Both the position numbers and the translations under genes were made by a program. Under the pieces are notes generated by a model. That model made no database searches. It worked only from the letters and a program-made list of their open reading frames with translations, and was not told where the DNA came from. Source: Microvirga ossetica (lineage in GTDB: Bacteria; Pseudomonadota; Alphaproteobacteria; Rhizobiales; Beijerinckiaceae). Taken from it: a stretch of DNA of 64,000 nucleotides. Below, in pieces: positions 62,570 through 64,000 of the stretch (its first letter is position 1; each line of letters opens with the position of its first letter). The stretch is from assembly GCF_002741015.1 (NCBI RefSeq), contig NZ_CP016616.1:5544501-5608500 (forward strand), given 5' to 3'.

Positions 62570-64000
62570 CTTGCCTCGCGTCGTAGAACCTGATGCCTTC
62601 CACGCGGCTCAAGGGGCCGTAGAAGGGTGAATAGAGTGCGCCGTAGACCTCGCGGACGACCGGGTCGGGGTCGGTGACCCTCTTGCGCAGGATGTCCCTC
62701 ATCATCACGATGAAGCTCGTCTGGGGCTTGTCAGGCTCGTTCCCGCCCGTCGCGGCCGCGACGTTGGCCCATGCGCCGTCGACGAAAATCGCCCTGGCCT
62801 TGCAGCCGTTGCGCATCGCGCGGCCGATGGTTTGCAGGATGTCGATCATGATGTCGGCGACGAACGGCTCGAGGAGGTCGCCGAGCAGGCTGGCCTTCAC
62901 CGAATGGCGCATCAGCCTGCGCACCCGCTCGAGGGATGCCTGACGCTCCCGCCGCCATGCCAGCGAGATGTCGCGGATGCCCATGTCGGCGGGGAACTCC
63001 CGGAGGTCGAAGTCCATGCTGTCGCGTCCGGCGAGCCCTGCCACGAAATCGTAGCTCTCGGCGGCCGGATGAGGCCGGGTCAGGAAGACGACGGTCGAGA
63101 TGGCGGCCTTGTTGAACAGAGGCGTGCCGGCATGCGCCTCGCCCCCGAAGACGATGTTCACGCCGCGGGCGATCGCCTTCATCGGGAAGACGATCGCATC
63201 CCAGTCGTCACGGGCGCCGATGGACTCGACCTGCGCCGTGGTGACGTAGTCGCCGTCATGGTCGGCCGGAATCTCGTCCACCACCCCGATCACGCGGCGT
63301 GCGATCCCGTCGCGGACGCGGGCGATGTGCCGCTTGACCAGCTTGACCTGCTCGTAACCGTTCACGACGAATGCGACCTTGCGGCCCGGGTCGAAGTCGC
63401 GGGTCAGCGCCAGCACCCGCGGATCGTCGCCCATGAAGAAGTGCTCGACCATCTTCTCGAGGATCCTGCCCCTCTGCGAAAGGGGCGCGCCCGAGAACCG
63501 GAGCATACGGCGGGGATCCTCGGGATCGGGGATCGGCTGGAAGAGGAACACGCTGTCTCGCCACGCGGCTTCGGCGCCTGCACGGCGCAGGACGTAGTGC
63601 GGACCGACCGGGATGTGGAAGGACGGGCTCTCGGCGAGGAACGACGTGGCGCTCGTCAGGAGGACGTTCGGACCGCGCTCGAAACCGTCGTGCCTCAGCA
63701 GCTCGTGCATGCGGTACAGCAGGGTGCGCGGAGCGCCCCGGAACGTGAGGTAGCTGACGGCGAGGCTCGTCCGCCCGGCATCGGTCTGGAAGCGGAAGCG
63801 GATGCCGGAGAGGCGTCCGATCAGGGCCTCGGGCACGAGCCGGGCGAAGTCCTCGCTGATGCCCTGCTGGAACAGAGGTGAGGTGTGGATGCCCTCGGCG
63901 ACCATGGCGTGCTGGGCCGGCACGATGGCCAGGAACTGCATCACCACGGTCGTGACGTTGACCAGGAACCGGAAGATCTCGTTCGTCTTCTCGGGCCCGA
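62562..64000 (-). CDS. SF2 helicase, C-terminal part (5' end beyond the window)
   Basis: The frame stays open to the right edge, reading GPEKTNEIFRFLVNVTTVVM before the first internal ATG, so the gene is truncated by the window. The visible 478 residues contain motif III as LLTSATSFLAE, motif V as PMKAIARGVNIVFGG and motif VI as ILQTIGRAMRNGCKARAIFV, an SF2 C-terminal core that best fits the DinG/XPD-like type. The remaining C-terminal text (RDILRKRVTDPDPVVREVYG) is unrecognised. The stop overlaps the giant gene's ATG by eight bases, so the two proteins are coupled. In known pPIWI-RE islands a DinG-type helicase is the standard partner, which supports the assignment. Confidence 0.78.
   Translation of the reverse strand, partial: GPEKTNEIFRFLVNVTTVVMQFLAIVPAQHAMVAEGIHTSPLFQQGISEDFARLVPEALIGRLSGIRFRFQTDAGRTSLAVSYLTFRGAPRTLLYRMHELLRHDGFERGPNVLLTSATSFLAESPSFHIPVGPHYVLRRAGAEAAWRDSVFLFQPIPDPEDPRRMLRFSGAPLSQRGRILEKMVEHFFMGDDPRVLALTRDFDPGRKVAFVVNGYEQVKLVKRHIARVRDGIARRVIGVVDEIPADHDGDYVTTAQVESIGARDDWDAIVFPMKAIARGVNIVFGGEAHAGTPLFNKAAISTVVFLTRPHPAAESYDFVAGLAGRDSMDFDLREFPADMGIRDISLAWRRERQASLERVRRLMRHSVKASLLGDLLEPFVADIMIDILQTIGRAMRNGCKARAIFVDGAWANVAAATGGNEPDKPQTSFIVMMRDILRKRVTDPDPVVREVYGALYSPFYGPLSRVEGIRFYDARQDD

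Noticed and set aside
46638..64000. DISARM or related helicase-PLD defence system
   Set aside because: There is a PLD protein and an SF2 helicase, but no DUF1998 protein or DNA methyltransferase in the visible part, and the central gene reads as pPIWI-RE.
1..64000. CRISPR array, tRNA, rRNA or integrase/att site
   Set aside because: I found no regularly spaced repeats, no cloverleaf I could fold, and no recombinase gene in any frame.

Overview
The window is GC-rich and dense, with short intergenic gaps and mostly GGAGG-type ribosome sites. Its gene content (class III cyclases with TPR tails, a DUF1194 protein, a BTLCP-type peptidase, a DUF6665 protein, AqpS/ArsH-type arsenic genes) points to an alphaproteobacterium of the Hyphomicrobiales, most likely Methylobacteriaceae such as Methylobacterium or Microvirga. 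That placement is an inference from gene content only.

Layout. (1) Positions 1-8000: three TPR-linked adenylate cyclase genes (one only as a 3' end), a GMC oxidoreductase, a frameshifted gene, a GNAT remnant with an in-frame stop, and a small membrane-anchored protein followed by an intrinsic terminator. (2) 8214-14198: a lone 1994-residue transglutaminase/DUF4011/SF1 helicase/nuclease protein of the kind found in defence islands. (3) 14924-23793: an arsenite oxidation cluster, aioX-aioS-aioR, a small VOC protein, aioB-aioA and moaA. A canonical sigma-54 promoter lies in front of aioB, with a long dyad upstream that is a good candidate for the AioR site. (4) 24265-27497: small genes, a nitroreductase, a diiron-type MBL protein and a TauE/SafE exporter. 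(5) 27573-36812: arsenic and thiol-metal resistance on the minus strand, with two arsR genes, two arsenate reductases, aqpS, arsH, a Cys-tailed flavoprotein, an MFS carrier, a CcdA/thioredoxin pair and a divergent merR. (6) 37140-46354: mostly housekeeping or envelope genes and a large SAM/cyclase/AAA/TPR protein. (7) 46638-64000: a minus-strand block of very large genes that reads as an anti-invader system.

How the arsenic genes fit together: AioX would sense arsenite in the periplasm and signal through AioS to AioR. AioR with sigma-54 would fire aioBA, and MoaA would support molybdenum cofactor supply. Arsenate made outside or entering the cell would be reduced by the two ArsC types, arsenite would leave through AqpS or other carriers, and ArsH would oxidise organoarsenicals.

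The most unusual feature is region 7. Three overlapping genes encode an SF2 helicase (5' end outside the window), a 3418-residue protein whose N-terminal ~950 residues read as a pPIWI-RE (PIWI/Argonaute-like) module fused through acidic linkers to a C-terminal STAND-like ATPase, and a 544-residue protein with a HEPN-type R-x4-H motif plus a polynucleotide-kinase-like P-loop domain. A second pair (an unrecognised 503-residue protein and a PLD-fold nuclease) follows after a 190-base gap. I know of no described system with this composition. The pPIWI-RE assignment is from motif recognition and needs a profile search.
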